Both the position numbers and the translations under genes were made by a program. Shown piece by piece: positions 34,792-43,419 of a stretch of 64,000 bases of DNA. The notes below the pieces were generated by a model. It saw only the letters and a list, made by a program, of their open reading frames with translations, was not told where the DNA came from and did not search any database. The DNA is from Streptomyces sp. CB01580 (GTDB lineage: Bacteria; Actinomycetota; Actinomycetes; Streptomycetales; Streptomycetaceae), in assembly GCF_001905795.1 (NCBI RefSeq), contig NZ_LIXJ01000025.1, forward strand, positions 28,425 through 92,424, read 5' to 3'. How positions within the stretch are numbered: the first letter of the stretch is position 1; each line of letters starts with the position of its first letter.

Positions 34792-35693
34792 CGGCCCGCC
34801 TCCGTCATGGCCGTACCCCGGGTCGTGCCCTTGCCGCGTCCCCGGGAGGGCCCTCCGTTCCCACGTCCGCGCAGGAAGAGGACCACGGGCGCGGCGAGCG
34901 CGGACAGCAGGACGGGGACGCCCGCGGGCAGTACGGGCAGCAGCCCGAGCGCGAGCAGGACCGCGAGCGCGGCGGTGACGCGCTCCGTCGTGCTCTTCAG
35001 CATCGGTGCGAGAAGGGCGAGGAAGACCGCCGGTGATGCCGCGTCCAGTCCCCAGGCATCGGTGTCTCCCAGTGCCTCGGCGCCGAGGGCGCCCAGCAGT
35101 GTCGTCAGGTTCCACAGCACATAGAGGCTGAGCCCGGTGACGGCGAAGCCGATCCTCGCGGCCCGCCGGGTGGGCTGCGACAGGGTCACGGCGGTCGTCT
35201 CGTCGATGACCCACTGGGCGGCGAAGGGCCGCAGCGCGCGCGGGAGCGCGAGGAGCTGCGACAGCCGCAGGCCGTAGAACGAGTTGCGGACGCCTAGGAA
35301 GAAGGCTCCGGCGGCCGCGGTGTACGGATTGCCTCCCGCCGCGAGGGCCCCCACGAGGGCGAACTGCGAGGCGCCGGTGAAGACGGCGAGACTGAGCGCG
35401 CAGGTCTGCAGCAGGCTCAGCCCGGAACCGGCCGCGGTCACGCCGAAGGCGAACCCGGAGAGCCCGACCGCCGTCCCGACACCGAGCGCGTCACGTACGA
35501 CGGCCGCGTCCGGCTTCGGCCCGGTCACGTCCGCCGTCGAACCGGCCGCATCCGACCTCGAACCGGTCACATCCGCCCTCATGCCAACGGCATCCGGCTC
35601 CGGCCCGGTCGTGCGCGCCCTCGGATCGGACGCATGGGTGCTCGTCCCGGCCGCTTCACCGTGGCCTTCTGGGAGTGCTATCTGTTCTGCCAC
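34788..35693 (-). CDS. azlC: AzlC-family branched-chain amino acid exporter
   Basis: 301 residues. The AzlC core (about 75-285) starts ALGVGTAVGLSGFAFGVTAAGSGLSLLQTCALSLAVFTGASQFALVG and contains FFLGVRNSFYGLRLSQLL and the DETTAV segment. With AzlD it exports branched-chain amino acids. About 70 N-terminal residues are unusual: a seven-residue repeat of type G-x-x-x-D-[AV]-x encoded by a 21-bp tandem repeat, probably disordered. The GTG start lies 10 nt after the stop of the AraC-type regulator gene, so all three genes form one operon. Confidence 0.85.
   Translation of the reverse strand: MAEQIALPEGHGEAAGTSTHASDPRARTTGPEPDAVGMRADVTGSRSDAAGSTADVTGPKPDAAVVRDALGVGTAVGLSGFAFGVTAAGSGLSLLQTCALSLAVFTGASQFALVGALAAGGNPYTAAAGAFFLGVRNSFYGLRLSQLLALPRALRPFAAQWVIDETTAVTLSQPTRRAARIGFAVTGLSLYVLWNLTTLLGALGAEALGDTDAWGLDAASPAVFLALLAPMLKSTTERVTAALAVLLALGLLPVLPAGVPVLLSALAAPVVLFLRGRGNGGPSRGRGKGTTRGTAMTEAGR
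35497..35643 (-). repeat. 21-bp degenerate tandem repeat in azlC
   Basis: Seven consecutive 21-bp units, in frame with azlC, encoding GPKPDAA, GSTADVT, GSRSDAA, GMRADVT, GPEPDAV and similar. Core DNA resembles GAACCGG-C-CATCCG. Confidence 0.8.
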
Positions 35694-35703
35694 GTCCGGA
35701 ACG

Positions 35704-36573
35704 CTACGTGCCCGGATCGGGACCGGTCTTGTACGTTCCTGCACGTTCGCGCTGATACGCGCCCGGGGGCACTCCCACGATCCGGGTGAAATGACGGTTG
35801 AGGTGCGGCTGATCGGTGAAGCCCACCTCGGCGGCCACCTCCGCGGGCGGTCTCCCCGCGTCCAGCAACCGGCGCGCGGCCCGCACCCGGGCATCGGTGA
35901 GCCAGGCGTGGGGCGGCATCCCGTACTGCTTCTTGAAGGCCCTCAGCAGCGCGAACGGACCGGTGCCGAGTTCCGCGGCCAGTGCGTCCAGAGTGGGCGG
36001 GCGGGTCATCCGGTCCTCCAGCACGGCCCGGGCACGCGTCGCGTGAAGCGCACCGGCCGAGCGGGGCGCGCGCGTGGGCAGCACGCCGCCGTGCCGGCCG
36101 AGCAGCCGCGCGACCATGACGCGCAGCACGGTGTCCGCGGCGAGCGCGTTGCCCTCCTCGGCCGCGCGGTGCACCTCGCCGATCAGCCGGGCCGCGTACG
36201 GGTCCACGACGCCTGTCTCGGTGAAGCCGACGGTGCCGCGCAGGCTCGTCGTCTCGGCCGCGATGTCGTTGATCACCTGCGCGGACGGGTACAGCGTGGC
36301 GTACACCCAGCCCTCCGGGACACCCGCCCGGGCGGTGTGCGGCACCTCCGGGTTGATCATGACGACGACGCCGGGACCCGCGTGGACGGTGCCGCCCGGC
36401 AGCCCCACGTCCTCCACTCCGTGGGTGATGGTGCCGAAGACGTAGCCCTCGTGGCTGTGGCGCGGAAAGGCATGGCGCACGTACCGGGCGCGCAGCAGAT
36501 CGAGGTCGGGCAGCTCCGCGTACTGCCAGTGCCTCGCCCACTCCCCCGCTCCCGGCTCCGGTATCACGCCCAT
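35704..36573 (-). CDS. AraC-family regulator of azlCD
   Basis: 289 residues. N-terminal cupin sensing domain (AraC_binding) with RHAFPRHSHEGYVFGTITHGVE and PGVVVMINPEVPHTAR; C-terminal AraC double helix-turn-helix (about 185-285) with LDALAAELGTGPFALLRAFKKQYGMPPHAWLTDARVRAARRLL and GFTDQPHLNRHFTRIVGVPPGAYQ. Regulators of this type next to azlCD usually activate the exporter in response to amino acids. Starts with ATG upstream of azlC; divergent from lhr. Confidence 0.88.
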   Translation of the reverse strand: MGVIPEPGAGEWARHWQYAELPDLDLLRARYVRHAFPRHSHEGYVFGTITHGVEDVGLPGGTVHAGPGVVVMINPEVPHTARAGVPEGWVYATLYPSAQVINDIAAETTSLRGTVGFTETGVVDPYAARLIGEVHRAAEEGNALAADTVLRVMVARLLGRHGGVLPTRAPRSAGALHATRARAVLEDRMTRPPTLDALAAELGTGPFALLRAFKKQYGMPPHAWLTDARVRAARRLLDAGRPPAEVAAEVGFTDQPHLNRHFTRIVGVPPGAYQRERAGTYKTGPDPGT

Positions 36574-36678
36574 GGACGAATTCTCGCAGGTGGCGGGGCG
36601 GTCGTCGGCGGTCGACCGTCCGATGCCCGGAACGCTCGCGGGCTGCCGGGCACGGTCGGCCACGGCCGTCACGGCCCG

Positions 36679-36701
36679 TTGTCAGTGGTGGGGTGCACGA
36701 T
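36679..36701 (+). promoter_or_regulatory. RecA-NDp (PafBC-type) promoter of lhr
   Basis: TTGTCAGTG, 8 nt, CACGAT: the -35-like part is identical to that of recA, spacing is the same, and only the first base of the TANNNT element differs. Transcription would begin at or next to the ATG at 36709, giving a leaderless mRNA. lhr is among the LexA-independent damage genes in mycobacteria. Confidence 0.7.
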
Positions 36702-36708
36702 GGGGGAC

Positions 36709-39700
36709 ATGGCCGGTTCCGTGCTCGACTCGTTCTCCCCCGCGACCCGCGGCTGGTTCACGGGAGCCTTCAGCGCGCCCACGGCCGCGCAGGAAGGTGC
36801 CTGGCGCGCGATCGCCGAGGGGTCGGACGTGCTGGTCGTCGCACCGACCGGTTCCGGCAAGACCCTGGCGGCGTTCCTCGCCGCGCTGGACGGGCTGGCG
36901 TCCGTGCCGCCCCCGGCCGACGCGAAGAAGCGCTGCCGCGTGCTCTACGTGTCCCCCCTGAAGGCCCTCGCGGTCGACGTCGAGCGCAATCTGCGCTCAC
37001 CGCTGACCGGCATCCGCCAGGAGTCGGTGCGGCTCGGGCAGCCCGAGCCCGCCGTCCGGGTGGGCATCCGCTCGGGCGACACCCCGCCCGCCGAGCGCCG
37101 CTCCATGGCGACCCGCCCGCCGGACATCCTGATCACCACGCCGGAATCGCTGTTCCTGATGCTGACGTCGTCGGCCCGCGAGGCGCTCTCCGGTGTCGAG
37201 ACGGTCATCCTCGACGAGGTGCACGCCGTGGCGGGCACGAAGCGGGGCGCCCATCTCGCCCTCTCCCTGGAGCGGCTCGACGAACTGCTGCCCGCACCCG
37301 CGCGTCGCATCGGCCTGTCGGCCACGGTCCGGCCGGTCGACGAGGTGGCGCGTTTCCTCTCACCCCGGCGGAGGGTCGAGATCGTCCAGCCGCCCTCCAC
37401 CAAGCGGTTCGATCTGTCGGTGGTCGTTCCCGTCGAGGACCTGGGCGAGCTCGGCGGCTCCCCCGTGTCCGACGCGGACGGGGCGGGCCGGGCGGACAAG
37501 CCGTCGATCTGGCCCCATGTAGAGGAACGCATCGTCGATCTCGTCCAGGAACATCGGTCCACGATCGTCTTCGCCAACTCCCGCCGTCTGGCGGAACGCC
37601 TGTGCAACCGTCTCAACGAGATCGCGTACGAGCGGGCCACCGGCACCGTCCTCGGGGCCACCGGCGCCCCGCCCGGGGAGGGCGGTTCCGTGCGGCGGCT
37701 GCCGGAGGCGCACTCCCCCGCCGAGATCATGGCCCAGTCCGGCGCGGCGAAGGGTGCTCCCGCGTTGCTGGCCCGCGCCCACCACGGTTCGGTCTCCAAG
37801 GAACAGCGAGCCCAGGTCGAGGAAGACCTCAAGGCGGGCCGGCTGCCGGCCGTGGTGGCCACCTCCAGTCTGGAGCTGGGCATCGACATGGGGGCGGTCG
37901 ACCTCGTGATCCAGGTGGAGTCGCCTCCGTCGGTCGCCTCCGGGCTGCAGCGCGTCGGCCGGGCCGGACATCAGGTCGGCGCAATCTCCACCGGGGTGGT
38001 CTTCCCCAAGTACCGGGGCGATCTGGTGCAGGCGGCCGTGGTCACCGAGCGGATGCGCGAGAGCTCCATCGAGGCGCTGCGGATCCCGTCCAACCCCCTG
38101 GACGTGCTGGCCCAGCAGCTCGTCGCGATGGTCTCCCTGGACAGCTGGCAGGTGGACGACCTGCTGGCCGTGATCCGCCGTGCCGCGCCCTTCGCCTCGC
38201 TGCCGGAGTCGGCGTTCACGGCAGTGCTGGACATGCTCGCCGGCCGCTATCCGTCCGACGCCTTCGCCGAGCTGCGTCCCCGTGTGGTCTGGGACCGGAT
38301 CGCCGGTACGGTCACGGGCCGCCCGGGTGCCCAGCGGCTGGCCGTGACCTCCGGGGGGACCATTCCCGACCGCGGGCTGTTCGGGGTCTTCCTCGCGGGG
38401 GCCGACCCCAAGAAGGGCGGTGGCCGGGTCGGTGAGCTGGACGAGGAGATGGTGTACGAGTCCCGGGTCGGCGACGTCTTCACGCTGGGCACCACCTCCT
38501 GGCGGATCGAGGACATCACCCGCGACCGGGTCCTCGTGTCGCCCGCCCCCGGGGTTCCCGGCAGGCTGCCGTTCTGGAAGGGCGACCAGCTGGGCCGCCC
38601 GCTGGAGCTGGGACGGGCGCTGGGCGCGTTCCTCCGGGAGATCGGCGGGATGCCGCCGGAGGACGCCCGGCTGCGCCTGCTCGCTGCCGGGCTCGACGCC
38701 TGGGCCGCGGACAACACCCTGTCGTACATCGAGGAGCAGCGTCGCGCCTGTGGTCACGTCCCCGACGACCGGACCATCCTCGTCGAGCGGTTCCGCGACG
38801 AACTGGGCGACTGGCGGGTCGTCGTCCACTCCCCGTTCGGCGCGCAGGTGCATGCGCCGTGGGCACTGGCGCTGGGCGCCCGCCTGGCCGAGCGGTACGG
38901 CATGGACGCCCAGGTGATGCATGCCGACGACGGCATCGTGCTGCGGCTGCCCGACGCCGATCTGATGGGTCTGGACCTCCTCGACCTCGACCTCGACACC
39001 GCCCAGGACCCGTCCGGCTCCCCGTCCCCGTTGCCGGGCCTGTTGCACGACAGCGAGCAACCACCCGTCGGTGCTGCGGACGTGACGTTCGATCAGGGTG
39101 AGATCGGCCAGATCGTCACGGACCAGGTCGGCGGTTCGGCGCTCTTCGCATCGCGGTTCCGCGAGTGCGCGGCCCGTGCCCTGCTGCTGCCTCGCCGCAG
39201 CCCCGGCAAGCGCACCCCGCTCTGGCAACAGCGCCAGCGTGCCGCGCAACTGCTCCAGGTCGCCTCGGAGTTCGGCTCGTTCCCGATCGTCCTGGAAGCG
39301 GTCCGCGAATGCCTCCAGGACGTCTTCGACGTTCCGGGGCTGACGGAACTGATGGGCGACCTCGAAGCACGCCGGGTCCGGCTGGTCGAGGTGACCACTC
39401 CGGAGCCCTCTCCGTTCGCCCGCTCGCTTCTTTTCGGTTACGTCGCCCAGTTCCTGTACGAGGGCGACTCGCCGCTCGCCGAACGGCGGGCCGCGGCCCT
39501 CTCCCTCGACTCCCATCTGCTGGCGGAGCTCCTCGGCCAGGCGGAGCTGCGCGAGTTGCTCGACGCGGACGTCCTGACCGAGCTGGAGCGGGAGCTCCAG
39601 TGGCTGACCGACGACCGTCGGGTCAAGGATGTCGAAGGGCTCGCCGACGCCCTCCGCGTCCTCGGGCCGCTCACCGACGCCGAGTTGACCGAGCGGGGTG

Positions 39701-41418
39701 CCGGGCCGGGGTGGGCCACGGAGCTGTCGACCGCGCGCCGCGCCATCCGGGTCAGGATCGGCGGAGCGGACCACTGGGCGGCGATCGAGGATGCCGGACG
39801 CCTGCGCGACGCCCTGGGCACCGCCCTCCCGGTCGGCGTCCCGGAGGCGTTCACCGAGCCGGTCAAGGATCCCCTCGGCGACCTCCTCGCCCGATTCGCC
39901 CGTACGCACGGCCCGTTCACCTCCGCCGGGGCCGCCGCCCGCTTCGGTCTCGGCGCCGCCGTCACGGACGGCGCCCTCCAGCGGCTGGCCGCCACCGGCC
40001 GGATCGTCCAGGGCGAGTTCCACCCCGCCGGAATCGGCCAGGAGTGGTGCGATGCCACCGTTCTGCGCCGGCTGCGCCGACGCTCGCTCGCCGCGCTCCG
40101 CCACGAACTGGAACCCGTCCCGCCCGCCGCGCTCGCCGGTTTCCTTCCGCAATGGCAGCATCTGGGCCACAACAGCCTGCACGGGATCGACGGACTGGCC
40201 CGCGCCGTCGAGCAGTTGCAGGGTGCGCCCGTTCCGGCGTCGGCCCTGGAGAAGCTGATCCTCCCGAGCCGGGTGAGCGGCTACACCCCGGCCCTGCTGG
40301 ACGAGCTGACGACCACCGGCGAGGTCGTCTGGGCCGGCGCGGGGGCGCTGCCCGGCAAGGACGGCTGGCTGTCGCTCTACCTCGCCGACAGCGCACCCCT
40401 GCTCCTCCCGCCGCCGCACCCCCTCGAACTCACCGCGCTGCACGAATCGGTTCTGACGGCGCTGAGCGGCGGGTACGGCCTGTTCTTCCGACAGATCGCC
40501 GACCAGGTCCGCGCCACCACCCATCCGGACTGCACCGATCCGCAACTTGCCGACGCCGTCTGGGACCTGGCCTGGTCCGGTCGACTCACCAACGACACGC
40601 TCGCCCCGCTGCGCTCACTCCTCGGCTCCGGCCGCACGGCGGGGTCGACCGCCCACCGTGCGAGACGGAGCGTCCCGCGCGGGCGTTACGGCTCGCTCAC
40701 GGCCGCCGCCCGCCCGGTTTCCCGCACCGGACCACCCACGGTCTCGGGCCGCTGGTCTCTGCTGCCCGCCGCCGAGCCCGACCCCACCCACCGCGCTCAC
40801 GCCCTGGCCCGCACGCTCCTCGACCGCCACGGCGTGGTGACCCGCGGGGCGGTGCAGGCCGAGGGGGTCGAGGGCGGGTTCTCCGCCGCGTACCGCGTGC
40901 TCTCCGCGTTCGAGGACAACGGGCAGGCCCGGCGCGGCTATGTGGTCGAAGGCCTGGGGGCGGCCCAGTTCGCGATGGACGGCGCGGTCGACCGGCTGCG
41001 CACGGTGTCCACCGCGCGCGACCGGGCCGAGCCGGGCGTCGCACCCCACGCCGTGGTGCTCGCCGCGGCGGACCCGGCCAACGCGTACGGCGCTGCGCTG
41101 CCGTGGCCGGAGCCGCCGGACGGGGCCGGCCACAAGCCGGGCCGCAAGGCGGGTGCCCTGGTGGTGCTGGTCGACGGCGAACTGGCGATGTACATGGAGC
41201 GTGGCGGCAAGTCGCTACTGGCCTGGCCCACCGATCCGAAGGATCCGGCACTCGTCGCGGCAGCGGGGGCGCTGGCCGCAGCCGCCCGCGCGGGGGCGCT
41301 CGGCACGGTCACGGTGGAGCGCGCCAACGGCGCCTCGTCGCTGACGTCCCCGCTTGGCCGCGTCCTGGAGGCGGCCGGATTCCTGGCCACCCCCAGAGGG
41401 CTCCGCCTCCGCGCCTGA
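36709..41418 (+). CDS. lhr: Large superfamily 2 helicase Lhr
   Basis: 1569 residues, the full long-form Lhr. Helicase core about 1-480: Walker A APTGSGKTLAAFLA (about 48), DEVH box ILDEVHAVAGTKRG (about 167), LSATV, and motif VI RVGRAGHQVG (about 425). Winged-helix and beta-barrel domains follow to about 860 and the long actinobacterial C-terminal extension (Lhr-CTD) fills the rest. It is an ATP-dependent 3'-5' single-stranded DNA translocase that unwinds RNA:DNA hybrids and is DNA-damage inducible in mycobacteria. An ATG three codons earlier (36700) is possible, but the RecA-NDp type promoter places the transcript start at this ATG. Followed by a DNA glycosylase gene. Confidence 0.93.
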   Translation: MAGSVLDSFSPATRGWFTGAFSAPTAAQEGAWRAIAEGSDVLVVAPTGSGKTLAAFLAALDGLASVPPPADAKKRCRVLYVSPLKALAVDVERNLRSPLTGIRQESVRLGQPEPAVRVGIRSGDTPPAERRSMATRPPDILITTPESLFLMLTSSAREALSGVETVILDEVHAVAGTKRGAHLALSLERLDELLPAPARRIGLSATVRPVDEVARFLSPRRRVEIVQPPSTKRFDLSVVVPVEDLGELGGSPVSDADGAGRADKPSIWPHVEERIVDLVQEHRSTIVFANSRRLAERLCNRLNEIAYERATGTVLGATGAPPGEGGSVRRLPEAHSPAEIMAQSGAAKGAPALLARAHHGSVSKEQRAQVEEDLKAGRLPAVVATSSLELGIDMGAVDLVIQVESPPSVASGLQRVGRAGHQVGAISTGVVFPKYRGDLVQAAVVTERMRESSIEALRIPSNPLDVLAQQLVAMVSLDSWQVDDLLAVIRRAAPFASLPESAFTAVLDMLAGRYPSDAFAELRPRVVWDRIAGTVTGRPGAQRLAVTSGGTIPDRGLFGVFLAGADPKKGGGRVGELDEEMVYESRVGDVFTLGTTSWRIEDITRDRVLVSPAPGVPGRLPFWKGDQLGRPLELGRALGAFLREIGGMPPEDARLRLLAAGLDAWAADNTLSYIEEQRRACGHVPDDRTILVERFRDELGDWRVVVHSPFGAQVHAPWALALGARLAERYGMDAQVMHADDGIVLRLPDADLMGLDLLDLDLDTAQDPSGSPSPLPGLLHDSEQPPVGAADVTFDQGEIGQIVTDQVGGSALFASRFRECAARALLLPRRSPGKRTPLWQQRQRAAQLLQVASEFGSFPIVLEAVRECLQDVFDVPGLTELMGDLEARRVRLVEVTTPEPSPFARSLLFGYVAQFLYEGDSPLAERRAAALSLDSHLLAELLGQAELRELLDADVLTELERELQWLTDDRRVKDVEGLADALRVLGPLTDAELTERGAGPGWATELSTARRAIRVRIGGADHWAAIEDAGRLRDALGTALPVGVPEAFTEPVKDPLGDLLARFARTHGPFTSAGAAARFGLGAAVTDGALQRLAATGRIVQGEFHPAGIGQEWCDATVLRRLRRRSLAALRHELEPVPPAALAGFLPQWQHLGHNSLHGIDGLARAVEQLQGAPVPASALEKLILPSRVSGYTPALLDELTTTGEVVWAGAGALPGKDGWLSLYLADSAPLLLPPPHPLELTALHESVLTALSGGYGLFFRQIADQVRATTHPDCTDPQLADAVWDLAWSGRLTNDTLAPLRSLLGSGRTAGSTAHRARRSVPRGRYGSLTAAARPVSRTGPPTVSGRWSLLPAAEPDPTHRAHALARTLLDRHGVVTRGAVQAEGVEGGFSAAYRVLSAFEDNGQARRGYVVEGLGAAQFAMDGAVDRLRTVSTARDRAEPGVAPHAVVLAAADPANAYGAALPWPEPPDGAGHKPGRKAGALVVLVDGELAMYMERGGKSLLAWPTDPKDPALVAAAGALAAAARAGALGTVTVERANGASSLTSPLGRVLEAAGFLATPRGLRLRA

Positions 41419-41598
41419 CGTCCCTCCCATGCCCTCACGGCGCCTGTCCCCCGCACCCCAGCCCGCGCGCCGTACACCGTGCCGCCCCTCGCACTCCGTA
41501 CGCCCCACCAGGCCGTCGCGGCCCGTGCACCGCCCGGAACTCCCGTCCGGCGCGGTCCGGGCCGGACCGGACGCGCCCGCGGGCGGCATCATGGAGAC

Positions 41599-42444
41599 AT
41601 GCCCGAAGGAGACACCGTCCTGCAGACCGCACGGCGTCTGCACGCCGCCCTCGCCGACCGGGTCCTCACCCGCTCCGACCTGTGCGTCCCCCGGTTCGCC
41701 ACCGCCGACCTCACCGGCCGTACGGTGCTGGACGTCATCTCGCGCGGCAAGCACCTCCTCACCCGCATCGAGGGCGGCCTCACCCTCCACAGTCATCTGC
41801 GGATGGACGGTTCCTGGCAGGTCTACGCACCGGGCGAGCGCTGGCGCGGCGGGCCCGCCCACCAGATCCGTGTGGTGCTCGCCAACGCGGACCACACGGC
41901 CGTCGGCTATCGGCTGCCGGTCCTGGAGCTCCTCCGCACCGGGGAGGAGGAGCGAGCGGTCGGCCACCTCGGCCCTGACCTCCTGGGCCCCGACTGGAAT
42001 CCCGACACCGCCCTGCGCAATCTGCTGGCCGACTCGTCCCGCCCCCTCGGCGAGGCCCTGCTGGACCAGCGCAACCTGGCGGGAATCGGCAACGTCTACA
42101 AGGCCGAACTCTGCTTCCTCGCCCGCGCCACCCCGTGGCTGCCCATCGGCGAACTGCCCACCGCCACCGCCTCGCGCCTCGTCACCACGGCCAAGCAACT
42201 CCTCGAAGCCAACCGCGACCGCCGCGTACGCACGACGACCACGACAACCATGACGACCACGAGCACGGCGGCGAACAAGCGCACAGGAGTCGTGGCCCGC
42301 CCCCACGGCTCGAAGGAACGGCTCTGGGTCTACGGCAGGACCAACCGCCCCTGTCTGCGCTGCGGCACACCGATCCGCATGGCCGAGCAGGACGCCCGCC
42401 CCACCTACTGGTGCCCGCGCTGCCAGACGGGCCCCACGGCCTGA
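41599..42444 (+). CDS. Fpg/Nei-family DNA glycosylase (Nei2-like)
   Basis: 281 residues. Pro2 and Glu3 of MPEGDTV are the catalytic nucleophile and acid. RGKHLL, the H2TH region LLDQRNLAGIGNVYKAELCF, and the C-terminal zinc finger CLRCGTPI...YWCPRCQ complete the family plan. Removes oxidised bases. Odd feature: a Thr-rich insertion TTTTTTMTTTSTAANK (about residues 212-227) just before the zinc-finger region, encoded by an ACG/ACC triplet tract. GGAG lies directly upstream of the ATG. It follows lhr by 180 nt on the same strand. Confidence 0.92.
   Translation: MPEGDTVLQTARRLHAALADRVLTRSDLCVPRFATADLTGRTVLDVISRGKHLLTRIEGGLTLHSHLRMDGSWQVYAPGERWRGGPAHQIRVVLANADHTAVGYRLPVLELLRTGEEERAVGHLGPDLLGPDWNPDTALRNLLADSSRPLGEALLDQRNLAGIGNVYKAELCFLARATPWLPIGELPTATASRLVTTAKQLLEANRDRRVRTTTTTTMTTTSTAANKRTGVVARPHGSKERLWVYGRTNRPCLRCGTPIRMAEQDARPTYWCPRCQTGPTA
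42225..42277 (+). repeat. ACG/ACC triplet tract in the Nei-like gene
   Basis: About 50 nt of nearly continuous Thr codons, a microsatellite-like tract in frame with the glycosylase. Confidence 0.7.
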
Positions 42445-42492
42445 CTCCCCATATGCCCAGCCTCCCTCCCACACCGCAGCCGCTCCTCCCCA

Positions 42493-42545
42493 CGCGCCCG
42501 GACACGGCACCACCCGTCCGGACACCACGCCGCCATCCCGCTCGC
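42493..42545. repeat. 53-bp direct repeat, left copy
   Basis: Begins CGCGCCCGGACACGGCACCA and ends CATCCCGCTCGC; 52 of 53 bases match the copy at 43575-43627 (A versus G at position 35). The pair flanks the SDR gene. Confidence 0.9.
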
Positions 42546-42617
42546 ACGCGCACCGAACAGCACCCCTTCCGGAGGACATTTCCATCCCTCTCGCAATCCG
42601 CATACCACACAAGAGAG

Positions 42618-42647
42618 TTGACGATCCGTCAGTTCCAGTCGTAACGT
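42618..42647 (+). promoter_or_regulatory. Leaderless promoter of the SDR gene
   Basis: TTGACG (42618-42623), 18-nt spacer, TAACGT (42642-42647), then 7 nt to the ATG at 42655. Transcription should start at the ATG; there is no ribosome site, which fits a leaderless mRNA. Confidence 0.65.
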
Positions 42648-42654
42648 CCGCTGC

Positions 42655-43419
42655 ATGGGCTTCGCCGGGTACGACCTCACGGGCCGCTCCGCGTTCGTCA
42701 CCGGAGCGGCGAGCGGCATCGGCAGGGCGAGTGCCGTCCTGCTCGCTTCGGCGGGCGCCACCGTGCACTGCGCGGACCGTGACGAGAACGGACTGTCGAA
42801 GACGCGGAACCTGGTCACCGAAGCGGGCGGGTCCTGCCATGTCCACCCGCTCGATGTCACCGATCGCGACGCGGTCAGGGCTGCGGTGACCGCCGCCGGC
42901 GGCCTCGACATCCTGGCCGCAGTAGCCGGGATCATGCACACCAGCAGCGTCCTGGAGACCTCGGACGACGATCTCGACCGCGTCCTCGCGGTCAACTTCA
43001 AGGGCGTCCTCTACGCCTGCCAGGAAGTGGCCCGGGGCATGATCGCGCGCGGCGCCCCCGGCTCGCTGATCACGATGGCGTCGGGAGCGGTCGACGCCGC
43101 GAGCCCCGGACTACTGTGCTACAGCGTGGCCAAAGCGGCGGTCGTCCAGCTGACGAGGACCCTCGCGACCGAGCTGGGACCCCACTCCATCCGCGTCAAC
43201 GCCGTCGCCCCGGGCTGGATCCGTACCCCCATGACCGCCCGCCACGACGCGGAACGGCAGCACCGGGCCGAGACCACAATGGCGAGGATGTCACCGCTGG
43301 GCCGCGTCGGGGAGCCCGAGGACGTCGCCCACACCGTGCTCCATCTCGCATCCGACGCGTCGTCCTTCATGACCGGCCAGATCCTTCGCCCGAACGGCGG
43401 CGCGACCATGCCCTGGTGA
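42655..43419 (+). CDS. Short-chain dehydrogenase/reductase (SDR)
   Basis: 254-residue classical SDR. Cofactor motif TGAASGIG at about 16-23, LDVTD, and the active-site set: Ser in MASGAVD (about 142), Tyr-x-x-x-Lys in YSVAKA (about 155-159). CADRDE after strand 2 suggests NAD(H) preference through its Asp. C-terminal GGATMPW. Substrate unknown. The gene is flanked by two nearly identical 53-bp direct repeats and seems transcribed alone from a leaderless promoter, so it may be a recent addition between nei and clgR. Confidence 0.88.
   Translation: MGFAGYDLTGRSAFVTGAASGIGRASAVLLASAGATVHCADRDENGLSKTRNLVTEAGGSCHVHPLDVTDRDAVRAAVTAAGGLDILAAVAGIMHTSSVLETSDDDLDRVLAVNFKGVLYACQEVARGMIARGAPGSLITMASGAVDAASPGLLCYSVAKAAVVQLTRTLATELGPHSIRVNAVAPGWIRTPMTARHDAERQHRAETTMARMSPLGRVGEPEDVAHTVLHLASDASSFMTGQILRPNGGATMPW

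Noticed and set aside
31135..35124. A 1,329-codon plus-strand frame opposite the AI-2E transporter and azl genes
   Set aside because: Spans several certain genes on the other strand and in other frames; no coherent product.
41215..42939. 574-codon minus-strand frame opposite the glycosylase and SDR
   Set aside because: Antisense to two certain genes; Gly/Val/Asp-rich shadow composition.
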